Assembly (NCBI RefSeq): GCF_024462775.1
Contig: NZ_JANGCE010000001.1
Coordinates: forward strand, 248,001 to 312,000
DNA: 64,000 nt
From: Butyricicoccus faecihominis
GTDB lineage: Bacteria > Bacillota > Clostridia > Oscillospirales > Butyricicoccaceae
Reading direction: 5' to 3'
Shown here one piece after another: positions 1-8,910 of the stretch (positions are counted from its first letter, which is position 1; the number at the start of each line of letters is the position of its first letter). A program made the translations under genes and the position numbers. A model generated the notes under the pieces. That model was given only the letters and a program-made list of their open reading frames with translations, was not told where the DNA came from and made no database searches.

Positions 1-815
1 CGGCGTGCGGACATGCCGTTCAGGGCATTGTTCAGTCTGTGCAGTCCTACGAGCAGGCTTGTGACGTGCTATTAGCCGCCTTTCTCAGCAGTGGTAACGC
101 CGACCTGACTCCGACCGATTTCGGGGAGATAAGCGAAACGTTTATCCCTATCGAGATCGGTGGTATTCTGCAGGCCATTCCTACTCTGAACAAGCGGCAG
201 ATCAAGCAGGAACTCGAACAATTTGAGCAATCCGTCCGCAATGCAGGACACAATTCCTATTTGTTTACACGTCTGGCAATCAGCCATGTCTACTCAGAAA
301 TTGTACATACACTGGTCACGTTGCATTTTCCGATAGGCAGGATTGTCAATGATCCGACTAGGCTGTATCAAGAAATTTTGCGCTGTCAAACCTTGTCGGA
401 CGCCGTAGCTTCTCTCTATGAGTTCGTGTCTCAGGTTTGTGACGCATTGTCCACCGATATCACGCCATCCAATCGGACGACTATCGCAGCGGCAAACGCC
501 TATCTGCAAGCAAATTATCAGAATCCCAAACTCTCACTGGAGCAGACCGCAGCAGCGGTTAACCTTTCACCAAATTATTTCAGTTCTCTTTACAAGCAGA
601 CAACCGGGCGTTCCTTTATCAGCAGCCTAACGCAGATCAGAATAGAGCGGGCAAAGCAGCTTCTGCTGACCGGACAGTTTCGCTCTTATGAGGTTGCCTA
701 TCAATGCGGTTACGACAATCCCGCATACTTCAGCACAATTTTCAAGCGCCATACCGGGCTTTCTCCATCCGATTACTGCGGTGCGCGCACTGGGGAGGGG
801 GGCGGGAGGCTATGA
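1..815 (+). CDS. YesN-type response regulator, C-terminal part (cut by window edge)
   Basis: The frame is open from base 3 with no stop, so the N-terminal receiver domain lies outside the window. What remains matches the second half of the regulator at 6513-8108: a middle segment, then an AraC-type double helix-turn-helix at about residues 155-250 of the visible part (LSLEQTAAAVNLSPNYFSSL, then EVAYQCGYDNPAYFS, ending GLSPSDY). Such proteins are DNA-binding regulators paired with YesM-type kinases. The stop TGA overlaps the ATG of the next gene (ATGA), so the two are translationally coupled. The first in-frame GTG, at base 39, is internal to the homologous region and is not a credible start. 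The partner kinase is presumably upstream of the window. Confidence 0.85.
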   Translation, partial: ACGHAVQGIVQSVQSYEQACDVLLAAFLSSGNADLTPTDFGEISETFIPIEIGGILQAIPTLNKRQIKQELEQFEQSVRNAGHNSYLFTRLAISHVYSEIVHTLVTLHFPIGRIVNDPTRLYQEILRCQTLSDAVASLYEFVSQVCDALSTDITPSNRTTIAAANAYLQANYQNPKLSLEQTAAAVNLSPNYFSSLYKQTTGRSFISSLTQIRIERAKQLLLTGQFRSYEVAYQCGYDNPAYFSTIFKRHTGLSPSDYCGARTGEGGGRL

Positions 816-1948
816 TGAAGCGGCTTTCTTACATTGCCGCAACCACGGCAGTGCTGCTGTTTACACTGTCTCGCCTCTATCGGGTGTGCGATGCAAAGAT
901 TGACATGGTTCGAATCGGATATATCAGTATTTCCGAACAGCAGGCTGATCTGTCACAACAGCGCGCTGCACAATGTGGACTTGGTGGTGTGGAGCTTATG
1001 GCTGAACAGGCGGAGCAAGCGGGTATCTTTGTTGGGCATAAAGTTGAGATACACGCCTTGCCTGTAGCAGGAGATGCCGGATGGCAAGATGTTTTACTGA
1101 AGACGGTTCGAGAAGAAAAGCTATCCGCGCTTTTTTTTGCCCCCGGTACGCCGCTGCCCGATGCTACGTTGCGTCTTGCATTGGAAACGAGAGGCTGCCC
1201 GTTTTTTATCGCAACGGATCAAAACTATCCCACGAACGTGTTCGGTCCTTTTCGCGTCGTAAGCACGAATCACGCTATGACCGAAGCGCTTGCCGGATAT
1301 GCGTTGTCACAGCACTATCGATGCGTTACCGTGCTTATGTCTGATGAAGCGTGCAGCAAAGAACAGGCAGAAGTTTTTTTGCAGTGCTTAAAAGATAGCC
1401 AGATATCAAGCAATACACAGCTATCAAACGACCAGTCGAAGTACCTCGCAATCGACGGTGAATTGGCAACGGAAGCGTTTGCCGTCTGGGGCGATCAGCA
1501 GTTTCTGATACAAACTATTCGTATGCTGCGTCATACAGGGTACTTAGGGCCTATTTTAGCTTCCTCGAACTGTGGAGAACCAGCGGTAATCAATGCTCTT
1601 GGTATTGCATCCAATAATGTCGTGTTTACGGCGCAGTACCGTGTACCGCGTTCGACTGAGGAGATTGAAAGCGAGGTATTAAGCGCTTTAACCGACTGTT
1701 ATGTCCGGCGCTATGGTGAATATCCTACGTCCCATGCGCTGTTTTCGGGTTACGATCAAATGCTACTTTTTTCGAAGGCTTTTGCTATTCGGACCGAACG
1801 ACCGGAACTCACGCTACAGCAGGCCGTCAGTTCGATCCAGAACGTGAAGGGAATGGCCGGTATTTTTAATTTTAATAATAGCGGCGACGGAATCGACTAT
1901 CCTCGCGTCTATACAGTCGAGAGTGGTACGGTCGTACCTGTTCTTTAA
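812..1948 (+). CDS. Orphan branched-chain-amino-acid-type substrate-binding protein
   Basis: About 378 residues. The chosen ATG overlaps the previous stop (ATGA); a second ATG follows immediately. A short hydrophobic N-terminal segment (IAATTAVLLFTLSRLY) looks like a signal or anchor, without a clear lipobox. The rest resembles the type I periplasmic binding fold of LivK/Peripla_BP_6: IGYISISEQQADLSQ near the start, GPFRVVSTNHAMTEALAGYA in the middle, and GMAGIFNFNNSGDGIDYPRV at the end, parallel to the LivK at 11662-12804. No permease or ATPase follows on this strand. Coupling to a response regulator suggests a ligand-sensing role rather than uptake, but that is inference. It could also share the LivHMGF transporter on the other strand. 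Confidence 0.75.
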   Translation: MMKRLSYIAATTAVLLFTLSRLYRVCDAKIDMVRIGYISISEQQADLSQQRAAQCGLGGVELMAEQAEQAGIFVGHKVEIHALPVAGDAGWQDVLLKTVREEKLSALFFAPGTPLPDATLRLALETRGCPFFIATDQNYPTNVFGPFRVVSTNHAMTEALAGYALSQHYRCVTVLMSDEACSKEQAEVFLQCLKDSQISSNTQLSNDQSKYLAIDGELATEAFAVWGDQQFLIQTIRMLRHTGYLGPILASSNCGEPAVINALGIASNNVVFTAQYRVPRSTEEIESEVLSALTDCYVRRYGEYPTSHALFSGYDQMLLFSKAFAIRTERPELTLQQAVSSIQNVKGMAGIFNFNNSGDGIDYPRVYTVESGTVVPVL

Positions 1949-2013
1949 AGGGGTCGTCCCAAACCATCATAAGAAAGTAGAACAGGTTGTGAAAAATGTG
2001 AAGTATTCTCATC

Positions 2014-2042
2014 TTGTTGCGATTCACCCGAGAACCTATAAT
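2014..2042 (+). promoter_or_regulatory. Candidate promoter of the sugar-alcohol operon
   Basis: TTGTTG at 2014-2019 and a perfect TATAAT at 2037-2042, separated by 17 bases. It lies about 134 bases before the start at 2176. The -35 box is weak, so an activator such as one of the AraC-type regulators may be needed (inference). Confidence 0.45.
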
Positions 2043-2175
2043 GAAAGCATAGAAAAGGTACGGTAAATAGGCGAGCCAAGTGTTTCGCAGATATACGGGG
2101 AGGGATTGAAACGTGGGCCAATAGAAGCGGCTTTTGACAGATTAGATTATGATAACCGATCGGGGAGGAATAACA

Positions 2176-3489
2176 ATGATTTCTGTGAGCAGTATGAAAA
2201 TCACGCTTGGCGCGCTTGTTGCGTCCGGAAAACTTAAAGTCGATCCCAATACGCCGGCGCAGAATTGGCGGCGTATCGAACAACTGGAGGTGGCCTTCGG
2301 AGAACTGGAGGTCTTAACCCGCTGTGTTGGCGTTATAGGGGTAACGCAGGAATTTGAGCATGTCATCGAAACCTTTCATCCAGCTGACGGCGTTATTCCG
2401 GCTGGTTTCCGCCCCGCATTTGAGTTTAGCGATGACGGAAGCGCAAGGGTGGACCTAATACGCGATATCTCCTATGGCGAAAACGGCCATAAGCGTCCGA
2501 CTCGCGTCCTCTTCTCTGCCGACAGTGCCAATCCCTACGAAGTTGCGCCAATCAAAAATTTTGTAGCCAATCTCACCTGCAATCCTGCAATCATTTATAA
2601 TAGCTTTATCAATAATCCAGCGGCAAATGTCGGCAATAAATTCAAGAACCGACAGGAGGTCATGCGCGAACTATGCAGTATTCTTGGACCCGGAGTGGAT
2701 ATCAGTGTAGAGATCGACAACCCCTTCGCACCGCGCAGCGAGATTCTGGAAGAGGTAGCCGAGTTCGAGGAGATTCTTACGCCGTACCGACTGGTCGTAA
2801 AGGTGCCGCACACCGGGCCGATCACCGCCGACAGCGCTGATAAACTGATCGCGGGAGCGTTTGAGAAGGGCTTTGAAGATGGAACGGTAGACAGCAATTT
2901 TTACGGACATAATCTGGCGTATTTTCTCGAACAGCACGGCTACCGCACTAACTTTACCCTTATGTTTGAGCCACACCAGACTGCGCTGGCCCTTCAGGCA
3001 AAGCCCTATTTCATCAATACCTTCCTGAAACAGAGGTTTTTCGCCACAGATGCGTTACGATCCATGCTGCATAATTATAGCTTGACGAATGATATGCGGT
3101 ACGCAGAGGCCATCCGAAATTATATGCGCAAGGAAGATATGCTCTCGCCGACGGAAGTAGCTGGACCGATTGCCTTCATTCTGGAAAAGGCTGAGCGCAC
3201 GATCGCTTACCGTCATGCGCAAGATAGTGAAGGGGCTGATGGTCTGGATGCCACTCGCCACAGCTTGCGTGTATTGCGTGCTTCTAACCTGCCGGATACA
3301 CGGCTGATCATTTGCTCAATGGGCGGCGAACTGCTTTATCCAAGTATTGACAAGATGCTGACAGAACCTGAGTTTGAAGATATGGTCCATCGCGTCGTCG
3401 TCACGGCACCGCCTGCATACCTATCACGTTTCGCCAGCGCTTCCGGCGTGCTCACTTATCAAAAACTATTCTTGAATGCAGCCAAATAA
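2176..3489 (+). CDS. Transaldolase-like aldolase of a sugar-alcohol operon
   Basis: 437 residues from the ATG at 2176, which has GGGGAGGAA six bases upstream; an in-frame ATG at 2149 lacks such a site. Three segments recall the transaldolase barrel: LTCNPAIIYN (about 133-142, like the TxNP strand), VVKVPHTGP with Lys209 in the position of a Schiff-base lysine, and NFTLMFEPHQTALAL followed by KPYFINTFLKQR (259-287, like the NxTLIFS..QA...SPFVGR region). It is longer than classical transaldolases (about 215-390), with an extra C-terminal part of roughly 130 residues. It is first in an operon with a polyol-phosphate dehydrogenase, a PfkB kinase and a class II aldolase. Fold call fairly firm; substrate unknown. 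Confidence 0.7.
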   Translation: MISVSSMKITLGALVASGKLKVDPNTPAQNWRRIEQLEVAFGELEVLTRCVGVIGVTQEFEHVIETFHPADGVIPAGFRPAFEFSDDGSARVDLIRDISYGENGHKRPTRVLFSADSANPYEVAPIKNFVANLTCNPAIIYNSFINNPAANVGNKFKNRQEVMRELCSILGPGVDISVEIDNPFAPRSEILEEVAEFEEILTPYRLVVKVPHTGPITADSADKLIAGAFEKGFEDGTVDSNFYGHNLAYFLEQHGYRTNFTLMFEPHQTALALQAKPYFINTFLKQRFFATDALRSMLHNYSLTNDMRYAEAIRNYMRKEDMLSPTEVAGPIAFILEKAERTIAYRHAQDSEGADGLDATRHSLRVLRASNLPDTRLIICSMGGELLYPSIDKMLTEPEFEDMVHRVVVTAPPAYLSRFASASGVLTYQKLFLNAAK

Positions 3490-3524
3490 CGTTCTACCAC
3501 CGTCCAAAGGAGGGACGCGAGGCC

Positions 3525-4607
3525 ATGAAAGCGTTAGTCTATTACGACAAAGAGGATCTGCGCTTGGAGGAATTCCCTACTCCTGTGATTGAAAAAGGGG
3601 ACGACGTGATCGTGAAGGTGCATTATGCCGGCGTATGTGGATCAGAGTTGGCGCGGATCATCGGTGACTATCCGATCCCGCTAGAGCATCCCGTGCCGCA
3701 CGGACATGAATTCGCCGGCACCGTTCAGGCGGTCGGGGCGGGGGTGACAAGCGTCAAGGTCGGAGACCGTGTCGCGATCGCGCCTAAAACCGTATGCGGC
3801 GTGTGTGAGGACTGCCGTAACGATCGTGTCGGTCAGTGCGCTAACACGCGTGGCTTCATTGGCGTTAAGCTGCCGGGCGGCTGGGCGGAATACTGCAAGG
3901 TAGACGAGATCAATATTGTCAAACTACCTGACGGCGTCTCTACTTTTGAAGGCGCTTTTCTCGAACCGCTGACCGTAGCTGTGCACGGTATCCGTATGGG
4001 AAATTTTGAACAGGGCAAAAGGACTGCTATTGTGGGGTGCGGCACAATCGGCGCTCTGACTCTGCAGGCTGCTGCCGCTATGGGTGCAGAATCCCTTTCG
4101 GTATTTGACATCAGCCCACATCAGCTGCAAGCTGCGCAAGGTCTGGGAGCGACCTACACTGTTAGTACCGCAGGAGACTGGTTTGGACAGGCCTGCGAGA
4201 TCACCGGTGGTCACTTGTTCGATTATGTGTTTGAAACCGGTGGCGTGGAATTTACAGAAAAGGCCGCTATATCCTTAACTGCAGCGCACGGCACGTTAGT
4301 CTATATCGGCACGCCGTTTTCGGATGTCCACTTTAAACCGCAGGAGTTTGAACAGATCAACCGTAAGGAAATCTGGATTCGCGGAGCATGGCAATCCTAT
4401 TCCACACCATTCCCTGGCAGTGAATGGCCAACTGCGGCTATACTGCTGAAAACGGTACAGGTCGGCGGATTAGTAGATCGGTTGATCGAACCTGAGCAGA
4501 TCTTCGACGCATTGGCGGATGCCCGTGCCAAAAAGGTACATGGAAAAATTATGTTGCGGTGGAACGCGGATGCGGACTTTCCGCCTGCATCCCTTGAGAA
4601 TGGATGA
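3525..4607 (+). CDS. Zinc-dependent MDR dehydrogenase, galactitol-1-phosphate 5-dehydrogenase-like
   Basis: 360 residues, cytoplasmic NAD(P)-dependent medium-chain dehydrogenase. Catalytic zinc ligands are visible as Cys38 (GVCGSE), His61-Glu62 (GHEFAG) and the Glu of FLEPL. Structural zinc ligands are Cys91, 94, 97 and 105. The nucleotide-binding loop is IVGCGTIGAL. The region RKEIWIRGAWQSYSTPFPGS closely recalls GatD. Together with the kinase and class II aldolase downstream, this suggests oxidation of a polyol phosphate to a ketose phosphate such as tagatose 6-phosphate. No PTS genes are in view, so the true substrate may be a free polyol. Start has AAAGGAGGGA upstream; the stop overlaps the next gene (ATGA). 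Confidence 0.85.
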   Translation: MKALVYYDKEDLRLEEFPTPVIEKGDDVIVKVHYAGVCGSELARIIGDYPIPLEHPVPHGHEFAGTVQAVGAGVTSVKVGDRVAIAPKTVCGVCEDCRNDRVGQCANTRGFIGVKLPGGWAEYCKVDEINIVKLPDGVSTFEGAFLEPLTVAVHGIRMGNFEQGKRTAIVGCGTIGALTLQAAAAMGAESLSVFDISPHQLQAAQGLGATYTVSTAGDWFGQACEITGGHLFDYVFETGGVEFTEKAAISLTAAHGTLVYIGTPFSDVHFKPQEFEQINRKEIWIRGAWQSYSTPFPGSEWPTAAILLKTVQVGGLVDRLIEPEQIFDALADARAKKVHGKIMLRWNADADFPPASLENG

Positions 4608-5563
4608 TTGTCATGAAAAAACTTGACGTTTTATGCGTGACCTTGTTGAATTTAAATATTCTCGTTAAGCCCGTCGACCGCGGTGTTTTCGACCGCGATG
4701 CCACGCTTGTATCGAATTATAATGTGGTCGTAGGCGGAGACGGCACCAATCAAGCGGTAACTTTATCTCGTCTCGGTCATAGCGTGGGTGTATGCGGCAG
4801 CATTGGAGAGGATCATTTCGGCCATCTCGCCATGGAACTGCTGCATGAGCGGGCGATCGATACCGTTCAAGTGGCGGTTAATCCACAGGCACAGACCGCC
4901 GTGTGTTTAGTCATGATCGGGCCGGACGGTGAACGGAACTTTATCGTCAAGCGTGGCGCCTGTGACAGTTTTACGCTTGCGGACATTGATCAGGATCTAT
5001 GCACTCGCGCCAAAATATTGAATATCGGCAGCGTATTTACTTTCAAGAAACTGTTCGGCAACGATCTCGCCGCATTGTTACGAAATGCGCAGCAACACGG
5101 CATCATCACCAGCGCGGATGCAATGTATGATTCCTACGGTATCGGTGCGGAAAATATGCTACCTGTTCTACAGCATCTGGATTATTTTCTACCAAGCTAC
5201 GATGAAGCGAAATATCTAACGCGGGAAGATGATCCGGAGCGCATGGCGGACAAGCTACTGTCCTACGGAGTTAAAAATGTCGTCATTAAGCTAGGCGCGT
5301 CGGGCTGCCTGCTGAAGAATGCCCGCGTGCAAATGCTTCAGCCGGCATTCCTTGCACCCGTAGTGGATACGACGGGTGCAGGTGATAATTTTATCGCCGG
5401 GTTTCTTCACGGCGTTTTGAACGGCTGGGACGAGCGCCGCTGCTTACTTGCTGCTTCGGCCACCGCGTCGATCAGTATTGGAGCGATCGGCGCGACTGGT
5501 GCGGTGCAGAGCGCAGATCAGATGCTTCAGTGGCTTTGGGAAAAACAAAATATTATTTTATAA
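4604..5563 (+). CDS. PfkB-family sugar kinase
   Basis: 319 residues with the two PfkB/ribokinase signatures: GGDGTNQAVTLSRLG near residue 44 and DTTGAGDNFIAGFLHG near residue 250, whose Asp is the catalytic base. In this operon it most likely phosphorylates the ketose or ketose phosphate made by the dehydrogenase, giving the substrate of the aldolase (inference). The start at 4604 overlaps the upstream stop by four bases; an alternative ATG lies at 4613. Confidence 0.85.
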   Translation: MIVMKKLDVLCVTLLNLNILVKPVDRGVFDRDATLVSNYNVVVGGDGTNQAVTLSRLGHSVGVCGSIGEDHFGHLAMELLHERAIDTVQVAVNPQAQTAVCLVMIGPDGERNFIVKRGACDSFTLADIDQDLCTRAKILNIGSVFTFKKLFGNDLAALLRNAQQHGIITSADAMYDSYGIGAENMLPVLQHLDYFLPSYDEAKYLTREDDPERMADKLLSYGVKNVVIKLGASGCLLKNARVQMLQPAFLAPVVDTTGAGDNFIAGFLHGVLNGWDERRCLLAASATASISIGAIGATGAVQSADQMLQWLWEKQNIIL

Positions 5564-5575
5564 AAGGAGCATGAA

Positions 5576-6421
5576 ATGTCCAAACTATTACCTATGCTTA
5601 AGAAAGCACAAAATGAGGGCTATGCGATCCCGGCTTTTAACTATGCCGACATCTGGGAGCTGGAAGCCATTATTGAAGCTGCGGAGCTGGAAAAATCTCC
5701 GGTGATGGTCGCCAGTATCCCCAAAGTGGTAGACGCACATGGCTGTTCGGTATTGGCTGGTATGGCACGGCCTATGATCGAAAGAGCTCAAGTGCCTGTC
5801 ATTTTGCATCTGGATCATTCCGTCAGCGTTGAGATGTGCAAGGAAGCGGTCGATTGTGGGTTTGATTCGGTTATGATTGACGGTTCTAAACTTCCGCTAG
5901 AGGAAAATATCGCATCTGTCAAATCTGTGGTCGATTATGCGCATGCGCGCGACATCTGCGTGGAAGGTGAGATCGGACAGATCATGGGGCGCGGCTATGA
6001 AGGCAATTTTGAAGGTGGGGACTATCTGGTACAGGTTCCGGAAGCAGTCAGGCTGGTAGAGGAGACCGGCGCCGATTCGCTTGCTGTGGGTATCGGCACG
6101 GCGCATGGTTTTTACAAGGGCGAACCCAAGCTTAATTTTGGGCGTTTGGCCCAAGTACGCGATCAGCTTGATATACCGCTTGTCTTGCACGGCGGCACTG
6201 GTATCCCGGAAGTCGACGTGCAGCATAGCATTCGGCTCGGCATGTGCAAGGTGAATGTTGGTACGGCAATTTGGCACGCCCATGTGCAAGCTCTGGAAAC
6301 AGTATTCCGCGAGCAAGGCTTGATCCATACGATCGATGCAAACGAATTTGCCAAGCAAAAAATTCGAGAAGTTGTTACAAACGCCATTCGCATGTGCATG
6401 TCATGCGGAAAGGCTGAATAA
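5576..6421 (+). CDS. Class II (zinc) ketose-bisphosphate aldolase
   Basis: 281 residues, typical length of the GatY/KbaY/Fba class II family. Zinc and catalytic motifs are in place: HLDH with Asp80 and His81, GTAHG with His177, LHGGTG with His205, and KVNVGT for phosphate binding. It should cleave a ketose 1,6-bisphosphate (tagatose or fructose type) to dihydroxyacetone phosphate and glyceraldehyde 3-phosphate. AGGAG lies six bases before the ATG. It is the last gene of the operon and ends just before a strong hairpin. Confidence 0.9.
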   Translation: MSKLLPMLKKAQNEGYAIPAFNYADIWELEAIIEAAELEKSPVMVASIPKVVDAHGCSVLAGMARPMIERAQVPVILHLDHSVSVEMCKEAVDCGFDSVMIDGSKLPLEENIASVKSVVDYAHARDICVEGEIGQIMGRGYEGNFEGGDYLVQVPEAVRLVEETGADSLAVGIGTAHGFYKGEPKLNFGRLAQVRDQLDIPLVLHGGTGIPEVDVQHSIRLGMCKVNVGTAIWHAHVQALETVFREQGLIHTIDANEFAKQKIREVVTNAIRMCMSCGKAE

Positions 6422-6457
6422 TTCAATAAAACCTCTCTTTTTTCTTCCTCTTCTTCT

Positions 6458-6510
6458 TTTTAAACAGGCATGGCGGCGTCTAATTGTGACGCCGCCATGC
6501 CTGTTTAAAA
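6458..6510. terminator. Bidirectional hairpin terminator with 23-bp perfect arms
   Basis: Arms 6458-6480 and 6488-6510 are exact reverse complements around the 7-base loop TAATTGT. Each arm ends in AAAA/TTTT, so either strand gives a hairpin followed by U. It separates the plus-strand sugar operon from the convergent minus-strand regulator. Confidence 0.9.
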
Positions 6511-6512
6511 TG

Positions 6513-8108
6513 TTACCCCGTCGTTAGACGACTAAATTGTTCCCGATACTCCTTAGGGGAGAGGCCAAAATGCTTTTTGAAAATCGTTGAAAAATACGTT
6601 GGATTTTCATATCCGCACCGGTAACTGATCTCATATGAGCGATAATCGCTTGATTCCAGCAATTTTTTTGCGTGTTCTAGCCGTAGGTCGGTCAGGTAAC
6701 TGACAAAGGACTGTCCCATCGTCTTCTTGAACAGCAGGCTAAAGTAGTTAGTCGATACGTTAACTTGCTTTGCCACAATCTCCAATGTTAGCTTTGGGTC
6801 TTGAAAATTCGCTCGAAGAAAAACCTTTGCCTGCTCGATCATCACGCTGGATGCATTGCGTTTTTCCTCGGCTAGAGCGTCGCAGATAGCCGCAACGAAT
6901 CGATAAAGCTCCTGCATCATGTCAGATAGCGTCGTGCAACTCAATATTTGTTTATACGCGGTCTCAGGTGATTCGCAAAGGTGTCCTAGCGGACGCCGAA
7001 TATCGCTGAGAAGGTGGATGATTTCCATAAATACGTTGCTCACCAGCATGCGCGTGAGCAAAAAGGAATTGACACCGGATTGGCGGATCGTTTGTTCAAC
7101 ACGGTCAAACTCTTCACGGATTTTCGTCTTGTCGAAGCTGGATATCGTCTGCAGGATCAAACCGTTATCAAAGCGACTCAATGCGTTATTTGAGAGTGGC
7201 TCGTGGTACATATAGTCACAGTTGCCGCCCTTCAAAAAGACCTGATACAACGCTTCAGAAGCTTCATTATATAATTGTGCACAAGCAGCAAGCCCCTTTT
7301 TGACCCCCGTGGTCGAGGTGACATAGGCGCATTCTTTCCAGTTCATTCGCAGACGGCGAATGGTAGCGTCTCGCAGCGCCGCCGTCTCTTGTTCCTCACC
7401 ACTCGTCCAAAGTAGAACGTATTTTCCTGCAGTTTCTTCGACCAATATTGGCGGACGAAGGCTGCTGTAGAAAATCATTTGCTCAAACCGCTCTGTCAGA
7501 TCGAAAATCTCCTCACCCTTCATACGGCGAGTCAGATCATCGAATCGCTCCAGCTGTACAATCACACCCGCGACATAGTCTTTGGAACGAATGTTCTCCG
7601 GCAGTACTTTTATCAGGCTATGCGCGTCTACTCCACCCAACATATAGCGCCGCAGCGCATTTTGCAGTTCCCAGTTGTTCGCCTCTTCGATGCGTTTGCG
7701 AAGCTCTTCCATTTTATCGTGCTCTGCCCGCTTTTGATCAAGCTGTGCCGCAATCTCAATAAGCAACTGCTCAAGTTCCATGATATCAATCGGCTTAGAA
7801 ATATAATCATAAACTCCAAGTTGTAATGCCTTTCTGGCATAACAGAATTCATTGTGTCCTGTAATAATAATGATGATCGGGTGATAGCATAGCTCGCTGA
7901 TTCGCTGCAACATTTGCAAGCCATCCATGCCAGGCATACGAATATCGGTCAGGATAACGTCAGGCCGCAGCTTTGCAACGCCCCGATAAGCGGAGCAGCC
8001 ATCCCGTGCCGTACCTACAATAGAAAACCCCAGCTTATCCCACCGAACGGTGGAGCATATCCCATCCAAAATGATATCTTCATCATCCGCTATAAAGACC
8101 TGATACAT
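6513..8108 (-). CDS. YesN-type response regulator with AraC DNA-binding domain
   Basis: 531 residues. An N-terminal receiver domain carries the acidic pair Asp8-Asp9, phospho-acceptor Asp55 (VILTDIRMPGMDG) and the conserved lysine in YISKPID. A long middle region with a predicted coiled-coil (QLDQKRAEHDKMEELRKRIE) follows, then a C-terminal AraC double helix-turn-helix (LTLEIVAKQVNVSTNYFSLL, EISYRCGYENPTYFS, GLSPKEYRE). It is the natural partner of the kinase at 12905-14680; together they flank the Liv transporter. It is a close paralogue in layout of the truncated regulator at 1-815. Confidence 0.92.
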   Translation of the reverse strand: MYQVFIADDEDIILDGICSTVRWDKLGFSIVGTARDGCSAYRGVAKLRPDVILTDIRMPGMDGLQMLQRISELCYHPIIIIITGHNEFCYARKALQLGVYDYISKPIDIMELEQLLIEIAAQLDQKRAEHDKMEELRKRIEEANNWELQNALRRYMLGGVDAHSLIKVLPENIRSKDYVAGVIVQLERFDDLTRRMKGEEIFDLTERFEQMIFYSSLRPPILVEETAGKYVLLWTSGEEQETAALRDATIRRLRMNWKECAYVTSTTGVKKGLAACAQLYNEASEALYQVFLKGGNCDYMYHEPLSNNALSRFDNGLILQTISSFDKTKIREEFDRVEQTIRQSGVNSFLLTRMLVSNVFMEIIHLLSDIRRPLGHLCESPETAYKQILSCTTLSDMMQELYRFVAAICDALAEEKRNASSVMIEQAKVFLRANFQDPKLTLEIVAKQVNVSTNYFSLLFKKTMGQSFVSYLTDLRLEHAKKLLESSDYRSYEISYRCGYENPTYFSTIFKKHFGLSPKEYREQFSRLTTG

Positions 8109-8150
8109 CTCTTAGTCTCCTTTACTCAGCTCGGTTCAGTGGAACGCACC

Positions 8151-8179
8151 AAAAGTCCTGTGGTGAACACAGGACTTTT
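8151..8179 (-). terminator. Hairpin terminator after livF
   Basis: Arms 8151-8162 and 8168-8179 (AAAAGTCCTGTG and its complement) around a 5-base loop, with T-rich flanks. It sits between livF and the regulator gene, so the regulator may be on a separate or attenuated transcript. Confidence 0.7.
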
Positions 8180-8202
8180 AGGTCAATCTGATCCATGTTT
8201 GC

Positions 8203-8910
8203 TTATTGTTCTCCAAGATAGCTCTTGCGCACCTCGTCGTTGTGAAGCAGATTTTGTCCCGTATCTGACAAGGTGATACGTCCGGTTTCCATTACATAGC
8301 CACGGTCTGCAATCGCCAACGCCATACTGGCGTTTTGCTCGACCAGTAATATCGTAGTTCCCATCCGCTGCAATCGCGGTATGATATGAAAGATTTCTTC
8401 AATAAAAATCGGTGCAAGGCCTAGAGATGGCTCGTCCAAAATTAATAGCGTCGGGTTTGCGATCATTGCGCGTACGATGACCAGCATTTGCTGTTCGCCA
8501 CCGGATAGCGTACCCGCTTTTTGATCCACGCGCTCGCGCAGCCGCGGAAAAATTTCGAATAACTCCTCAATATCATCCGGAATCTTTTTCTTATCCTTTC
8601 GCATAAAGGCGCCCATTTGGATATTTTCCATAACCGTCAGCTTGGGGAATACATGGCGCGATTCCAGAACCTGTGAAATACCTTTGTGCGCCACCTTATA
8701 GGAAGGCAGACCGTTAATCGCTTCGCCGCGATACAAGATATCGCCGCCACACGGCTTGAGAATACCCGAGATGCAGCGCAGTAACGTGGTCTTTCCTGCG
8801 CCGTTTGCCCCGATCAACGCGACAACTTCTCCCTCATTTACCTCCATGCTGACGCCCTTGAGTGAGACGATCGCACCGTATTTGTGATGCAGATCATTTA
8901 CTTTGAGCAT
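8203..8910 (-). CDS. livF: LivF-type ABC transporter ATPase
   Basis: 235 residues from the ATG at 8910, which has GGGAGG eight bases upstream; the GTG at 8919 would overlap that site. Walker A GANGAGKTT, signature LSGGEQQ and Walker B LLILDEPSLG are all intact, with the EHD-type LVEQNASMAL switch typical of LivF. It should power, with LivG, uptake through LivH/LivM. It overlaps livG by 17 bases. Confidence 0.92.
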   Translation of the reverse strand: MLKVNDLHHKYGAIVSLKGVSMEVNEGEVVALIGANGAGKTTLLRCISGILKPCGGDILYRGEAINGLPSYKVAHKGISQVLESRHVFPKLTVMENIQMGAFMRKDKKKIPDDIEELFEIFPRLRERVDQKAGTLSGGEQQMLVIVRAMIANPTLLILDEPSLGLAPIFIEEIFHIIPRLQRMGTTILLVEQNASMALAIADRGYVMETGRITLSDTGQNLLHNDEVRKSYLGEQ

